A stretch of DNA of 64,000 bases, from assembly GCA_934456365.1 (NCBI GenBank), contig CAKSHC010000001.1, forward strand, positions 186,001 through 250,000. The letters are read 5' to 3'. The position numbers were made by a program, and so were the translations under genes. This document shows, piece after piece, positions 1 to 7,841 of the stretch (position 1 is the first letter of the stretch; each line of letters begins with the position of its first letter). The stretch is from an uncultured Eubacteriales bacterium (GTDB lineage: Bacteria > Bacillota > Clostridia > Oscillospirales > UMGS1783). The notes under the pieces are model-generated. The model worked only from the letters and a program-made list of their open reading frames with translations, did no database searches and was not told where the DNA came from.

Positions 1-2
1 AG

Positions 3-608
3 AGGCTGGGCGAGGAGGAGACCAAAAAGCTCATCCCCGGCACGCTGGAAGGATGCCTGGTGCGCATGTGCGATCTGATCGCCTATCTGGGGAAGGATCG
101 GCAGGACGCCGTGGCGGCGCGGATCGTGAGCAGCGAAAAGGAATTCAAAGAAACAATCCTGGGAGCCAACAATGCCGAGATGATCCACAACATCAGTGTG
201 GATCTGATCGAGCAGAGCTATGGCAAGCCGTATCTGCGGCTCAGCGAAGGCGTGTATCAGGCGCTATTGGCGGTGATGAAGGAAAACTATGAAAAGATCT
301 ATCGGGCGAGCGCCATTACGGAACGATACGATCGGGAGCTGCGGCCTTTGTTTTCCATGCTGTATGAAAAGCTGCGGGAAGACGCGGTCAGCGGGGCGGA
401 AAACACCTGGATCGCGAAGCACCATATTGACCTGGTGAATCGCTATCGGCGCTATGCGGACCAGCCGGAGGATTATCAGGAGGAGGATCCGGATCGGATC
501 GTGACCGACTACATTGCCAGCATGACGGACGACTACTTTCTGGATCTGGTGGAAAAGCTTTTTCCGGGGCAGGGGAGGCTGCCGTTTGTTTCTTACTTTG
601 AAAAATGA
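3..608 (+). CDS. HD-domain dGTPase-like phosphohydrolase, C-terminal part (5' truncated by window edge)
   Basis: The reading frame is open from base 3, so the gene begins upstream and only about 201 C-terminal residues are visible. The stretch LEGCLVRMCDLIAYLGKDRQ resembles the region around the last metal-binding Asp of HD-superfamily deoxyguanosinetriphosphate triphosphohydrolases, which hydrolyse dNTPs to nucleoside and triphosphate. The rest is helical, as in that family. The metal-binding HD pair must lie upstream and cannot be checked. The gene converges on spoIVA with a shared hairpin between them. The family call rests on the short motif and overall similarity, so the substrate is not established. 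Confidence 0.65.
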   Translation, partial: RLGEEETKKLIPGTLEGCLVRMCDLIAYLGKDRQDAVAARIVSSEKEFKETILGANNAEMIHNISVDLIEQSYGKPYLRLSEGVYQALLAVMKENYEKIYRASAITERYDRELRPLFSMLYEKLREDAVSGAENTWIAKHHIDLVNRYRRYADQPEDYQEEDPDRIVTDYIASMTDDYFLDLVEKLFPGQGRLPFVSYFEK

Positions 609-611
609 CCG

Positions 612-645
612 AAAAAGGGGCTCAGCCGATGGCTGGGCCCCTTTT
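612..645. terminator. Bidirectional intrinsic terminator between the dGTPase-like gene and spoIVA
   Basis: An A-rich tract runs into a GGGGCTCAGCC arm, a GAT loop and a GGCTGGGCCCC arm, followed by a T tract. The A and T flanks make it usable from both convergent genes, which end at 608 and 648. Confidence 0.85.
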
Positions 646-647
646 CT

Positions 648-2126
648 TTATACGATGATGCAGATCAAACCGTCGCTTCCTTCGTTGATGATGCGCTCCA
701 GGGTTTCTTTATATTTATCCCGGGCCTGATCGGGCATATTTGTGAGCTTGCTGCGCAGGCCGTCGTTGACGAGGTCATAGAGCGAGCGGCCGAAAACGTC
801 GGAGTCCCAGATTTTGGAGGGATTTTCCTTGAAGTCCTGCAGGAGATGGTTGGCAAATTCCTCGCTTTGGCTTTCCGTGCCGATGATGGGAGTGACCTCC
901 GTTTCGATTTTTGCGTTGATCATGTGCAAAGAGGGGGCGCTGGCGCGCAGGCGAACTCCGTAGCGGCCTTCCTGCTTGATCAGCTCCGGTTCCTCCAGCT
1001 CCAGTTCGTTTCGATCGGGCATGACGACGCCATAGCCGATCTTGCGGGCCTGATCGACCGCTTCGCCATAGCGGTCGTAGCGGCTGCGCTTTTTACAGAG
1101 ATCCACCATGGTTTCCATCAGTGCGCCATCGTCGCGAATGGGTGTTTGGGTGTACTGGGAGAGGATGTCGTAGAAATAATGGCGGGGAAGATCCAACTCG
1201 ACATCGGAAGCGCCGACAGCCAGATCGGTATGGGTGACGCGGCAGGTTTCGACGTATTCATTCTGCGAAAGAGCGGCCGTATAGTCCGGAAGAGAGCGGA
1301 TCCGGGAAGCGGGAAGCGGCGCTTCCAAAACGCTTTGATAGATGGAATGCTTCAGAGGATCGGCATCGTCCAAAACCGTGACCCAGGCGGGAAGATCGAA
1401 GCGAATTTCCTTGATGGGGAATTCGAAGAGAACCGTTTCCAGGATTTGGCGGATATCGGTTTCATTTAAGGTAGCGCAGTTGCAGGGCAGGGTGGGAACG
1501 TCGTATTCCCGGGCGAGCGATTCGGCCAGATCTTTTGCCGGAGCGGCTTCCGGGGCGGCGCTGTTGACAATGACGACAAACGGCTTTTCCAGCTCTTTGA
1601 GCTCGCGGATGACCCGTTCCTCGGCTTCGGCAAATTCATTGCGGGGCAATTCTCCGAAGCTGCCGTCGGTTGTTATGACAATGCCGATGGTGGAATGATC
1701 GGTGATGACCTTTTTGGTTCCGACCTCGGCCGCCATATTAAAGGGAATCGGATCGGAAAACCAGGGCGTGCGGACCATGCGCGGGGTATCCTGCTCCATA
1801 TATCCCAAGGCGCTCGGGACGATGTAGCCCACGCAGTCGATCATTTTGACGCGCATTTCCGCATCTCCGGAGAGCATCACCGAAACGGCCTCATCGGGGA
1901 TGAATTTCGGCTCGGCCGTCATGATGGTGCGCCCGGCGGCGCTCTGGGGCAGCTCATCTACGGCGCGCTGTCTTTGGAATTCGCCTTCAATATGCGGAAC
2001 GACAAGGGCTTCCATGAAGCGCTTGATGAAGGTGGACTTTCCGGTGCGGACGGGGCCGACAACACCGATGTATATATCGCCTGCGGTGCGGCGGCTGATG
2101 TCGTTGTAAAGCGTGTTCGAATCCAT
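648..2126 (-). CDS. spoIVA: SpoIVA, spore coat morphogenetic ATPase
   Basis: SpoIVA hydrolyses ATP to polymerise on the mother-cell face of the forespore outer membrane and forms the basement layer of the spore coat. From ATG 2126 the protein is 492 residues, the same length as the Bacillus subtilis protein. A Walker A motif GPVRTGKS lies at residues 24-31, and the C terminus ends in the short hydrophobic LICIIV typical of the family. An upstream in-frame start at 2141 was rejected because the G-rich ribosome site lies just before 2126 and the shorter length matches the family. It is divergent from the spoIIIA operon, with a sigma-E-like promoter between. SpoIVA is under sigma-E in Bacillus. 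Confidence 0.97.
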   Translation of the reverse strand: MDSNTLYNDISRRTAGDIYIGVVGPVRTGKSTFIKRFMEALVVPHIEGEFQRQRAVDELPQSAAGRTIMTAEPKFIPDEAVSVMLSGDAEMRVKMIDCVGYIVPSALGYMEQDTPRMVRTPWFSDPIPFNMAAEVGTKKVITDHSTIGIVITTDGSFGELPRNEFAEAEERVIRELKELEKPFVVIVNSAAPEAAPAKDLAESLAREYDVPTLPCNCATLNETDIRQILETVLFEFPIKEIRFDLPAWVTVLDDADPLKHSIYQSVLEAPLPASRIRSLPDYTAALSQNEYVETCRVTHTDLAVGASDVELDLPRHYFYDILSQYTQTPIRDDGALMETMVDLCKKRSRYDRYGEAVDQARKIGYGVVMPDRNELELEEPELIKQEGRYGVRLRASAPSLHMINAKIETEVTPIIGTESQSEEFANHLLQDFKENPSKIWDSDVFGRSLYDLVNDGLRSKLTNMPDQARDKYKETLERIINEGSDGLICIIV

Positions 2127-2155
2127 ATTCTTTCCCCCCAACCTTTTCTCGCTAA

Positions 2156-2184
2156 ATCATATTTATAAGGGCGGAAAAATATGC
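2156..2184 (-). promoter_or_regulatory. Candidate sigma-E promoter for spoIVA
   Basis: Read on the minus strand, GCATATT (2184-2178) matches the sigma-E -35 consensus. After 14 bases comes AATATGAT (2163-2156), which matches the -10 CATANNNT except for its first base. The predicted transcription start leaves a leader of about 20-25 bases before the spoIVA ATG. The same bases read in the other direction give the spoIIIA candidate. Confidence 0.6.
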
Positions 2185-2185
2185 C
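2157..2185 (+). promoter_or_regulatory. Candidate sigma-E promoter for the spoIIIA operon, superimposed on that of spoIVA
   Basis: On the plus strand TCATATT (2157-2163) fits the sigma-E -35 consensus perfectly. It is followed after 14 bases by AATATGCC (2178-2185), a weaker -10 that keeps ATA but lacks the final T. No better candidate was found between here and the spoIIIAA start at 2254. Confidence 0.5.
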
Positions 2186-2253
2186 GGATTCTTTCCCGGG
2201 GGTGTTCTAAGAGGTGGTCAAGCCGTATATCCTTTACGGGAGGACAAACTGCC

Positions 2254-3411
2254 ATGCAGGAAATGCTTTGGAAAATAGCCGCCGTGTTTTCGCCCGGAGT
2301 GCGGCAGGCTGTGGAAAACGCGGCGCGCGGCGAGCGCCGCTCCATTCAGGAAATTCGGCTGAGAGCCAATCAGCCGCTCAGCGCGGTCTGCCAGGGGCGA
2401 AGCTATTTTCTGAATGCGGCCGGGCGGCTGTGCGGGAAAGCGGAAGGAGCGGAAGTTGTTTCCAAAAAGGAAGTTGAGGAAACTTTTCTGCAGATGTGCA
2501 GGCATTCTCTTTATGCCTACGAAGAGCAGATTGCCGGCGGATACCTGACGCTGGAGGGCGGATGCCGGGTGGGGCTTTCCGGCAGTTTGGTTCAAAACGG
2601 AGAAAGGCTGCGGGGAGTGCGGCAGATCAGCGGACTTGCCGTTCGAATCGCGGGCGAAAAAAAGGGATGCGCCGAGCCGCTTCTTCCTTTTTTTCTTGCG
2701 GGCGAGCGGGTGCGCGGCGGGGTGATCCTCAGTCCGCCCGGCGGAGGAAAAACCACCATTCTGCGGGATCTGGCGCGGCTTCTCTCTTTATCGGGGCGAA
2801 AGGTATGCCTGATTGATGAAAGGGGAGAGCTGGCCGGATGCCGCGACGGCATTCCTCAATTTGATTTGGGGCCTTTTTGCGATGTGATCGACGGCTGCTC
2901 AAAGGAACGCGGGCTCCTTTGGGGACTGCGCTCCCTTTCTCCGCAGGTTTTGCTTTTGGACGAGTTGGGCGGCCGGGCGGAAACAGAGGGAATTCTTTCC
3001 TGCCTGCATGCCGGAGTGCCGGTTATTCTGACCCTGCATGCTTCCGGTTTACGGGATGCATTGCAGCGGGAGCAGATGAAGGGGCTGGAAGAGAGCGGCG
3101 CTTTTGAAACGATCGCCGTTTTGCGGGGAGCGGACGCTCCTGGGCGAATTTCGGCTATTTATCAAAGGAAAGAAGGAGAAACGGATGATTGCGAAGATTT
3201 TGGGGATCGCTCTAGTGGCCAGCGCTCCGGCTGTGATTGGATTCCGGCGGGCGGCGCGGGTGCACAGCCGGATGCGGCAGGCGGAGGACCTGACTCGATT
3301 TGTGGAGGAAATGAAGCGGGGAATTTTCTACAGGGGGCTTCCTGCCCAGGAACTTATCCGGGATCTGTCGCAGGAATGTCGGGCCGGGGCGTTGGAGGGC
3401 TTTTACGATAA
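2254..3411 (+). CDS. spoIIIAA: SpoIIIAA, secretion-type ATPase of the SpoIIIA-SpoIIQ channel
   Basis: SpoIIIAA is the predicted ATPase that powers the mother-cell-to-forespore feeding channel. It is related to type II/IV secretion ATPases. The ATG at 2254 is chosen because GGGAGGA lies 9 bases upstream. A Walker A (PPGGGKTT, about residues 161-168) and a Walker B region (LLLDELGG, about residue 232) are visible. Homologues end near residue 310, around base 3184. Here no stop occurs there and the frame runs 76 more codons to TAA at 3409-3411, inside spoIIIAB in another frame. That tail is low-complexity and looks like out-of-frame translation. It may be a genuine long overlap, or a one-base shift in the organism or the sequence. 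Confidence 0.93.
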   Translation: MQEMLWKIAAVFSPGVRQAVENAARGERRSIQEIRLRANQPLSAVCQGRSYFLNAAGRLCGKAEGAEVVSKKEVEETFLQMCRHSLYAYEEQIAGGYLTLEGGCRVGLSGSLVQNGERLRGVRQISGLAVRIAGEKKGCAEPLLPFFLAGERVRGGVILSPPGGGKTTILRDLARLLSLSGRKVCLIDERGELAGCRDGIPQFDLGPFCDVIDGCSKERGLLWGLRSLSPQVLLLDELGGRAETEGILSCLHAGVPVILTLHASGLRDALQREQMKGLEESGAFETIAVLRGADAPGRISAIYQRKEGETDDCEDFGDRSSGQRSGCDWIPAGGAGAQPDAAGGGPDSICGGNEAGNFLQGASCPGTYPGSVAGMSGRGVGGLLR

Positions 3412-3673
3412 GGTGGACCACGGCTATGCTCCGCTAACGGCCTGGCAGGAGGAAAAGGAAGAAATCGAATCCGGCTGCCGGGAAATCCTGGATGATTTTT
3501 TCACCGGGCTGGGCACAACCTGCCGGGACGGACAGGAAGAAATTTTTCAGCAGACTGAAACGCGGCTCTTAAAGCGGCAGGCTGAGCTGGAAAAAGAGGA
3601 GAAGGAAAAACGGCGGCTGTATCGATCGCTGGGGCTGCTGGGCAGCGCCTTTTTGAGCATTTTATTGATATGA
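3185..3673 (+). CDS. spoIIIAB: SpoIIIAB, stage III sporulation protein
   Basis: A 162-residue component of the SpoIIIA complex in the mother-cell membrane, thought to couple the AA ATPase to the channel. Its fold is related to type II secretion GspF. An N-terminal hydrophobic segment, a long charged helical middle and a C-terminal hydrophobic segment ending LGSAFLSILLI fit the family. The start at 3185 has AAGGAG six bases upstream. The gene overlaps the 3' extension of spoIIIAA by 227 bases. An ATGA motif at 3185-3188 is where spoIIIAA would normally stop if one base differed. Confidence 0.95.
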   Translation: MIAKILGIALVASAPAVIGFRRAARVHSRMRQAEDLTRFVEEMKRGIFYRGLPAQELIRDLSQECRAGALEGFYDKVDHGYAPLTAWQEEKEEIESGCREILDDFFTGLGTTCRDGQEEIFQQTETRLLKRQAELEKEEKEKRRLYRSLGLLGSAFLSILLI

Positions 3674-3683
3674 GGAGAAGGCT

Positions 3684-3878
3684 ATGGAAATCGATCTTTT
3701 GTTCAAAATCGCGGCGGTTGGGATCGTGATCACCGTGCTCAACCAGGTTCTGATCCGCTCGGGGCGGGAGGACCAGGCGATGCTGGTGGCTTTGGCTGGG
3801 GTGGTTGTGGTTCTTTTCATCCTGATCGAGCAGATCGGCGATTTGTTTGAGAGCGTGAAATCGGTGTTTGGGTTGTGA
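3684..3878 (+). CDS. spoIIIAC: SpoIIIAC, small membrane protein of the SpoIIIA complex
   Basis: A 64-residue protein with two predicted membrane helices, of standard length for SpoIIIAC, whose homologues are all very short. It starts MEIDLLFKIAAVGIV and has the characteristic motif IEQIGDLF near the end. It lies 10 bases after spoIIIAB behind GAGGAG. The stop overlaps the GTG start of spoIIIAD (GTGA), indicating translational coupling. The exact biochemical role is not established, but it is required for sigma-G activity in Bacillus. Confidence 0.95.
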   Translation: MEIDLLFKIAAVGIVITVLNQVLIRSGREDQAMLVALAGVVVVLFILIEQIGDLFESVKSVFGL

Positions 3879-4264
3879 ACGATGTGGTACGGGTGATCGG
3901 GATCGGGCTGGTCGTTTGCTTTTCCTGTGTGATCCTGAAAAAGCGCAATGCGGAATTTGCCGTTTTGGTATCGGTTGCCGGAGGAATTGCGCTTTTAAGC
4001 ATTGCGGTGTTCTGGCTTTCGGATCTGAAAAATCTGCTGACCCAACTAACCGATCAGGCGGCATTGCCTACGGGGGCTGTGGCGGTTTTGCTCAAATGCC
4101 TGGGGTTATCCTATCTGGCGAAAATGGCCTGCGATACCTGCCGGGACTGCGGAGAAACCTCCACGGCGACAAAGATCGAGCTGGCCGGGAAAATCGGGAT
4201 TCTAATGGCGGCGCTGCCGCTTTTTGAGGAGCTTTTGCATGTGCTCTCGTCGTTTACTTATTAA
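3875..4264 (+). CDS. spoIIIAD: SpoIIIAD, membrane protein of the SpoIIIA complex
   Basis: 129 residues with three to four hydrophobic segments, homologous to Bacillus SpoIIIAD. The start is GTG at 3875, overlapping the spoIIIAC stop. The central loop DTCRDCGETSTATKIELAGK is a well-conserved family segment. The 3' end overlaps the spoIIIAE start by 26 bases. It works with AC and AE as part of the integral membrane platform of the feeding channel. Confidence 0.95.
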   Translation: MNDVVRVIGIGLVVCFSCVILKKRNAEFAVLVSVAGGIALLSIAVFWLSDLKNLLTQLTDQAALPTGAVAVLLKCLGLSYLAKMACDTCRDCGETSTATKIELAGKIGILMAALPLFEELLHVLSSFTY

Positions 4265-5363
4265 AAAAGGAATCTTGGCCTTTTTGCTGGTTGCGGTTCT
4301 TCTTTCGCTTCCTGTTTTCGCGCAGGAATACGATCCGGAGACCGCTTTGGATCAGCTGGTGGAATCGGCGCCCCAAGGGGTAACGGAGCAGTGGGATCCC
4401 CGCGACTCGAACACCGATCGGATTTCCTCGCTTTTATCTCCGGACAAATGGCTGGATCTTCTCAGCGGGCAGCTGTGGAGCGGCTTGCAGAGCAATCTGA
4501 AGCTTTTTCTGTCTTTTGCTTTGCTTCTGGTGCTGATTCGGGTGTTTGATGTGCTCAAAAGCCCGTTTGCGGCAAAGGGCATGGATCGCCTGGGGGATTT
4601 TCTTTGCGCGGCGGCAATCGCTCTTCTGATCTGCCCGCCGATGATGGAGCACATTGCCGAAATCAGCCGATCCATCGAGGAAATCGCGGGATATATGGAG
4701 GTTTCCACTCCGATTTTGGCCGGATTGATGGCGGCGGGAGGACAGGCCGGGTCGGCGGCTGTGTTTCATTTCTTTCTCTATTTGGCCGGGGTCTTTTCCA
4801 GCAAAGTCTTTTCCCAGCTGCTTTTACCGCTTTGCACGCTTTATCTTTCGGTGGGCGTGGCGGCGGCCGTAACCGATAACGAAGGGTTGAAAAGTCTGAC
4901 GGGAGCGGTGAAAAACGTTGCGGCAAAGGGAGTTACCGTTTTATGCACCATCTACGCCGTTCTGCTTTCTCTGCAAGGGGTGATTGCCGGAGCGGGAGAC
5001 ACCATCTCCCGCCGGGCGATGAAGCTGGCCGTGGGGAGCTTTTTGCCGGTAACGGGAAGTCTGATGAGCGAATCGGTGGATACCTTTCTGAGCGGAGTGG
5101 GGGTGATCCGATCCGTAGCGGGGGCTTTGGGGATTCTGGTTGTGCTGTATCTGATTGTTTTCCCTGTTTTACGGGTGGCGGCCAACTATCTGCTGGCGCG
5201 AGCCTGTGTGTTTTTCGGTGATTTTCTTGGGATTCCGCGCATTCGGTCGCTTTTGGCGGCGGTGGCCGACGGATATGCGCTGCTTCTCTCTTTGGCGGCG
5301 GGGGTAGGAATGATGTTTATCACCGGGCTGGCCTTTTTATTGATTGCCGGAGGTGCGGCATGA
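4239..5363 (+). CDS. spoIIIAE: SpoIIIAE, multi-pass membrane protein of the SpoIIIA channel
   Basis: 374 residues from ATG 4239. An N-terminal signal-like helix ending near LPVFA is followed by an extracytoplasmic region and about seven membrane segments, as in SpoIIIAE. The start at 4239 is preferred over TTG 4224 because GAGGA lies eight bases before it inside spoIIIAD. The 3' end overlaps spoIIIAF by four bases (ATGA). It is the largest membrane component of the complex and probably forms part of the inner pore. Confidence 0.94.
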   Translation: MCSRRLLIKKGILAFLLVAVLLSLPVFAQEYDPETALDQLVESAPQGVTEQWDPRDSNTDRISSLLSPDKWLDLLSGQLWSGLQSNLKLFLSFALLLVLIRVFDVLKSPFAAKGMDRLGDFLCAAAIALLICPPMMEHIAEISRSIEEIAGYMEVSTPILAGLMAAGGQAGSAAVFHFFLYLAGVFSSKVFSQLLLPLCTLYLSVGVAAAVTDNEGLKSLTGAVKNVAAKGVTVLCTIYAVLLSLQGVIAGAGDTISRRAMKLAVGSFLPVTGSLMSESVDTFLSGVGVIRSVAGALGILVVLYLIVFPVLRVAANYLLARACVFFGDFLGIPRIRSLLAAVADGYALLLSLAAGVGMMFITGLAFLLIAGGAA

Positions 5364-5821
5364 GCGAACTTTCGGGATATCTGATGGCGCTGATCGGGGC
5401 CGGGTTTCTTTCCGGAGGGCTTACTCTATTATCGCCCAACGGGCAGTTTGAAAAGGTTTTGCGGGTTTTATCCGGCGTTTTCCTTTTGCTGGTTTTGCTG
5501 GCTCCTTTGCCTTCTTTGGCGGGGGAAATTCAGGATTTTACCTGGGAATGGAATGCCATTCAGGAGGAAAGCCAGGAAACGGGCGGCTATCTGACGCAGC
5601 CGATGGAAAAGACTCTCAGCCGGGAAATTTCCGCCTGCGTTCAAACCGTGACCGGGCGGGAGCCGGTTTCGGTGGAAAGCTCGGTTGACTGGTCCGGAGA
5701 GAGTTTTTCTTTAAGCGAGGTGGTGATTCGCATCCGAAAGGAGGATGAAAGCAAGAAACAGGCGATCATAGACTACGTTGCTTTCAAAACGGGAGTCCGG
5801 GCGCGGGTACTAAGCGAATAA
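5360..5821 (+). CDS. spoIIIAF: SpoIIIAF, stage III sporulation protein
   Basis: 153 residues: two N-terminal membrane helices, then a soluble domain of about 90 residues. The C-terminal end has the beta-alpha ring-building fold seen in the SpoIIIAF family. It is translationally coupled to spoIIIAE by an ATGA overlap. It is expected to help assemble the intermembrane ring between mother cell and forespore. Confidence 0.93.
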   Translation: MSELSGYLMALIGAGFLSGGLTLLSPNGQFEKVLRVLSGVFLLLVLLAPLPSLAGEIQDFTWEWNAIQEESQETGGYLTQPMEKTLSREISACVQTVTGREPVSVESSVDWSGESFSLSEVVIRIRKEDESKKQAIIDYVAFKTGVRARVLSE

Positions 5822-5838
5822 GGGAGGGAATATATTGA

Positions 5839-6363
5839 ATGCAGGGAAAGCAGACCATTTTTTCCGGCAAGATCGGCCGATTCATTCGCAAGAATAAATG
5901 GCTGATTCTTTTGGTGGGCGCAGGAGTTCTGTTGCTTCTTTTGACATCGGGCCTCACCCAGAAGCCCGCGCAGACAACAAAAAACGAAGAGGATTTTTGC
6001 CGGGAATATACGGAAGACCTGGAAGCGCGGCTGGGCAAGATCGTTTGCCGGATTGCCGATGTGAAGGAATGCAGCGTGATGGTGACACTCAAAAGCGGGA
6101 TGGAATACCAATATGCAACCGATGCCAATCGTTCCTCCAGCGGAGAGGAAAAAGCGCAGAGCGAGGAAAAGGTTACGGTGGTAAGCGACAAGGAAAAAGG
6201 GGAGAAAGCGGTGATCGTGACGGAATATTATCCTCAGATCGGCGGCGTTACCGTGATCTGCTCGGCTCCCAAAACGGCAGCGTTGACTCTTGAACTGAAG
6301 AACGCGGTGGCGACCGCATTGGGGATCGATTCCGGCAAAGTTTGTATTATTCTGAAAGGATGA
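5839..6363 (+). CDS. spoIIIAG: SpoIIIAG, ring-forming sporulation protein
   Basis: 174 residues: one membrane helix near residues 20-37, then an intermembrane-space domain related to ring-building motifs of type III secretion proteins. In Bacillus, SpoIIIAG forms a large oligomeric ring that spans the space between the two membranes. The segment PQIGGVTVICSAPKTA and the following helix are conserved in this family. A GGGAGGG ribosome site precedes it, and spoIIIAH follows almost at once. Confidence 0.95.
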   Translation: MQGKQTIFSGKIGRFIRKNKWLILLVGAGVLLLLLTSGLTQKPAQTTKNEEDFCREYTEDLEARLGKIVCRIADVKECSVMVTLKSGMEYQYATDANRSSSGEEKAQSEEKVTVVSDKEKGEKAVIVTEYYPQIGGVTVICSAPKTAALTLELKNAVATALGIDSGKVCIILKG

Positions 6364-6368
6364 GGGCA

Positions 6369-6908
6369 ATGAAAAAACACATGAGGCAGTTTCTTCTGAT
6401 CGGGGTCGTTCTGGTGATTGGTTTGGCGATTTTCCTCAACTGGCGCCTGGGGAAAGCGGAGAATGCCGACGAAGCGATGACCCGGCAGCAATCCCAGAGC
6501 GAGGAGTCCTCGAAAAGCCCGGACAGCATTCTGGGGCAGGCCCAGTTTGTCAGCGCCAACAAGGAATATTTTGACGCGGCACGGCTCAACCGGCAGGAAA
6601 CCCGGCAGGCGGCGATTGATATTGCCAACGGCGTTTTGGCGAGCGAAACCGCCACACAGGAGGAGCGCGACGCCGCGGCCGGCCAGATCCTTTCGCTCTC
6701 CCAGGCGGCCGACGCCGAAGGACGGATCGAAAATCTGATTATGGCAAAGGGATACGCCCAGTGCGTGGCCTTTATCGGAGAGGACAGTGTGAACGTTGTG
6801 GTTGGGGGAGCTGTTTTGACAAGCCAGGATGCGGTGGCGATCAAGGACATTGTGGTGTCGCAGACCGAGATGGAGAGCTCGGCCGTTAAAATTATTGAAA
6901 GTAAATAG
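6369..6908 (+). CDS. spoIIIAH: SpoIIIAH, partner of SpoIIQ in the feeding channel
   Basis: 179 residues with an N-terminal membrane anchor, an acidic Ser/Glu-rich linker and a C-terminal ring-building domain. In Bacillus this domain binds forespore SpoIIQ across the intermembrane space. The start at 6369 is preferred over in-frame ATG 6360 because GAAAGGA lies about eight bases upstream. It is the last gene of the operon. No hairpin terminator is visible before the promoter of the next gene at 6909, so some read-through is likely. Confidence 0.94.
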   Translation: MKKHMRQFLLIGVVLVIGLAIFLNWRLGKAENADEAMTRQQSQSEESSKSPDSILGQAQFVSANKEYFDAARLNRQETRQAAIDIANGVLASETATQEERDAAAGQILSLSQAADAEGRIENLIMAKGYAQCVAFIGEDSVNVVVGGAVLTSQDAVAIKDIVVSQTEMESSAVKIIESK

Positions 6909-6936
6909 TTGTTTTATCGGAAATTTGTGGTATAAT
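6909..6936 (+). promoter_or_regulatory. Sigma-A-type promoter for the Asp23 gene
   Basis: TTGTTT (6909-6914), a 16-base spacer and a perfect TATAAT (6931-6936) lie just after the spoIIIAH stop and 27 bases before the next start. Confidence 0.75.
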
Positions 6937-6963
6937 AGAGCAAAGCCGATAGGAGGATTGAAA

Positions 6964-7341
6964 ATGGCAAAGTATTTAACCAACGAACAATTGGGAAATG
7001 TGCAGATATCGGAAGAAGTTGTTATTTCGCTTGTATCCATGGCGGCGGCGGAGGTGCCGGGCGTTGTGGCGACCGGAGTGAAGCCGAATTCCTCATCCTG
7101 GAAGGACCTGATCACCAAAGGGAGCTTCGGCAAGAACGTTCGGGTGGAAATGAAAGACAACAAGATCGACGTGGATATGGATCTGACTGTGATGTATGGC
7201 ATTCCGGCGGCAAAGATTGCTTCGGATGTGCAGCAGGCGGTGATGGATTCCCTCACCAACTATACGGGGCTGACGGTTGGCGCGGTGAATGTGCATATTT
7301 GCGGGATCACGTTTCCAAAAACGGAAGAAAAAAAATCCTGA
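6964..7341 (+). CDS. Asp23/Gls24 family envelope-stress protein (YqhY-like)
   Basis: 125 residues matching the Asp23/Gls24 fold: an N-terminal ISEEVVISLVSMAAAEVPGV block and a C-terminal VNVHICGITF block. AGGAGG precedes ATG 6964. In Bacillus, yqhY sits between accBC and nusB; here accBC are absent but the position beside spoIIIA and nusB is conserved. Family members localise to the membrane or regulate fatty-acid carboxylase. The precise role here is not known. Confidence 0.9.
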   Translation: MAKYLTNEQLGNVQISEEVVISLVSMAAAEVPGVVATGVKPNSSSWKDLITKGSFGKNVRVEMKDNKIDVDMDLTVMYGIPAAKIASDVQQAVMDSLTNYTGLTVGAVNVHICGITFPKTEEKKS

Positions 7342-7348
7342 AAAATAT

Positions 7349-7381
7349 CCCTTCGCGAACCCGCGAAGGGTTTATTTTTTT
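7349..7381 (+). terminator. Intrinsic terminator after the Asp23 gene
   Basis: The palindrome CCCTTCGCG/CGCGAAGGG with an AACC loop is followed by a T-rich run. Confidence 0.9.
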
Positions 7382-7393
7382 GTAAAACTATAG

Positions 7394-7399
7394 TATAAT
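7394..7399 (+). promoter_or_regulatory. Likely -10 box for the nusB operon
   Basis: A perfect TATAAT lies 31 bases before the nusB start, just after the terminator. The -35 is weak because the region 17 bases upstream is the T run of the terminator. Confidence 0.5.
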
Positions 7400-7430
7400 G
7401 ATGTATCATTATGCTTAATCGGAGGAATTC

Positions 7431-7841
7431 ATGGATAGACGGTCGGCTCGCCGGGAGGCTGTGTGCCTTCTTTTTGATTACACCTTCAACACGGAAAAGG
7501 ACGCGGACAGGCTTATCGAAGACGCCCGCGACGCCCGCGATCTGCCTGAGGATGAATTTTTTGATTCATTGGTGCGCGGCGTTTTGGGGCATCAGGCAGA
7601 AATTGACGCCATCATTGAAAAAAATCTTCAGGGGTGGACCCTGCAGCGGCTTTCCCGTGTATCCCTTGCTATTCTGCGGCTGGCCATCTATGAGATGGAC
7701 TACCGGGAGGAAATTCCGGTGAATGTGACCATCAACGAAGCGGTTGAGCTGGCCAAACGCTACGGCGACGAGAAAGACGCGGCCTTTATCAATGGGCTTT
7801 TAGGGGCATACGCGCGCAACAGCGGAAAGGGATCGGATTGA
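7431..7841 (+). CDS. nusB: Transcription antitermination factor NusB
   Basis: 136 residues, all-helical NusB fold. It starts RRSARREAVCLLFDY and has the conserved IYEMDYREEIPVNVTINEAVELAK segment. NusB with S10 (NusE) binds boxA RNA and supports rRNA antitermination. GGAGG precedes the ATG. It is the first gene of a tightly packed run, its TGA overlapping the xseA ATG by one base. Confidence 0.96.
   Translation: MDRRSARREAVCLLFDYTFNTEKDADRLIEDARDARDLPEDEFFDSLVRGVLGHQAEIDAIIEKNLQGWTLQRLSRVSLAILRLAIYEMDYREEIPVNVTINEAVELAKRYGDEKDAAFINGLLGAYARNSGKGSD

Noticed and set aside
2113..2253. Upstream extension of the spoIIIAA frame from 2113
   Set aside because: It runs through the spoIVA 5' end and the promoter; GGGAGGA and family length place the start at 2254.
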